64,000 nucleotides of DNA, taken from assembly GCA_002286855.1 (NCBI GenBank), contig NRSV01000083.1, positions 1 to 64,000 on the forward strand. Reading direction: 5' to 3'. This document shows, one piece after another, positions 63,537 through 64,000 of the stretch. This DNA is from Bipolaris cookei (Eukaryota; Ascomycota; Dothideomycetes; Pleosporales; Pleosporaceae). A model generated the notes under the pieces. The model ran no database searches and was not told the origin of the DNA. It worked only from the letters and a program-made list of their open reading frames with translations. Both the position numbers and the translations under genes were made by a program. Each line of letters starts with the position of its first letter. The first letter of the stretch is position 1.

Positions 63537-63680
63537 AAAGTCCGTCCCTACGTGACGAAAAACCCCATGTGCCGAGAATAACCAATCAGATCGCAAAGAG
63601 CATGCACTTTGCTATGACCCCTGTGATCCGATCGGGTCATTTTCGTCAGATAGGGTTTTTTGTCGCGTAGGGATGGATGT
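63537..63680. mobile_element. MITE M5 (ACGTCC family)
   Basis: Left arm gtccgtccctacgtgacgaa, right arm gtcgcgtagggatggatgt, TA follows at 63681. The left terminus is changed (AAAGTCC for ACGTCC). 144 bases. Confidence 0.85.
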
Positions 63681-63832
63681 TAGTGTTCATATGATGCCAT
63701 GCCAGCACACGCCGGTAGGGATATATCATCTTTTCCATATACTACAGCACAATCTACTTCTTTGTCTCCCTTTTCCCTATGTGAAAAGAAACTCCATCCT
63801 CCTTAGCTCCTAACATTCTTTTACTTCGTGAG

Positions 63833-64000
63833 ATGTCGACGACGGCTTTGGATAGTGTCAACGGACCACATCAACGCTGGATGCAGATAGTCGAAGAAAC
63901 CACTCCATCTCACCTCCCTATAGCATCTGTATCTAAGCAGAAAGAAGGGTGGTTAATGAACCAGTTACATGTCAAGATTCCTTCCCTACAAGCCCGCTGC
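63833..64000 (+). CDS. Probable NRPS N-terminus (runs off the window)
   Basis: 56 codons from ATG 63833 to the window end, no stop: MSTTALDSVNGPHQRWMQIV, then EETTPSHLPIASVSKQ, and LHVKIPSLQARC. The pattern W..I....PSHLP and a later beta strand with LQ..C resembles the truncated C domain at the N-terminus of fungal NRPSs. Position, 150 bases after MITE M5 and in a run of NRPS genes, supports this. With no catalytic motif in view, the call is tentative. Confidence 0.45.
   Translation, partial: MSTTALDSVNGPHQRWMQIVEETTPSHLPIASVSKQKEGWLMNQLHVKIPSLQARC

Noticed and set aside
1..64000. CRISPR array, rRNA operon, origin of replication
   Set aside because: Nothing of the kind seen; the direct repeats present are transposon ends or minisatellites.

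Overview
The window looks like a piece of a filamentous ascomycete genome, most likely a dothideomycete such as a member of the Pleosporales (taxonomy is inference). The genes carry short GT-AG introns of about 45-130 bases with CTAAC-like branch sites, many repeats carry C-to-T stop codons in CA contexts as repeat-induced point mutation (RIP) would leave, and the gene content is fungal: DUF7923-like CCCH protein, MARVEL-like protein, aquaporin, NRPS, DHA1-type MFS transporter. No CRISPR array, rRNA or tRNA gene was found.

Layout. 1-0.8 kb: transposon and LINE ends. 2.3-7.2 kb: MARVEL-like membrane protein, aquaporin, ribosomal protein uS7/RPS7 (with a GC-AG intron), glutathione S-transferase. 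7.5-9.5 kb: a pogo-like transposon inserted in a LINE tail. 10.2-19.0 kb: CCCH zinc-finger protein, FAD monooxygenase, glycerate kinase, MFS transporter. 19.3-34 kb: repeats only (pogo-like, hAT, Tc1-like and LINE relics, a MITE with 118-base inverted repeats, a 201-base minisatellite) plus a sirtuin fragment and one unrecognised broken gene. 34.6-37.2 kb: a secreted GH31 glycosidase with eight exons. 38.3-47.6 kb: a HECT ligase fragment followed by adjacent and nested DNA transposons, with an assembly gap. 47.95-48.15 kb: a tiny cysteine-rich secreted protein (effector-like). 48.4-53.5 kb: LINE, Tc1-like and pogo-like relics. 53.8-64 kb: a secondary-metabolism island with a C-A-T NRPS (minus strand), a divergent stand-alone thioesterase, a transposon-truncated NRPS condensation fragment, and what looks like the first 56 codons of another NRPS at the window edge. 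Small MITEs of one family lie between and around these genes.

The most unusual pattern is in the DNA transposons. At least eight families end with TA target duplications, mostly start with ACGT, and carry in their terminal repeats two direct copies of a family-specific motif with a spacing of exactly 17 bases, the length of the CENP-B box. Most of these transposases also end in a CCHC zinc knuckle. I read this as a paired-iteron end bound by a CENP-B-like DNA-binding domain, with sequence specificity switched between families. Nearly every copy has one or a few stops or frameshifts, so most look recently silenced.
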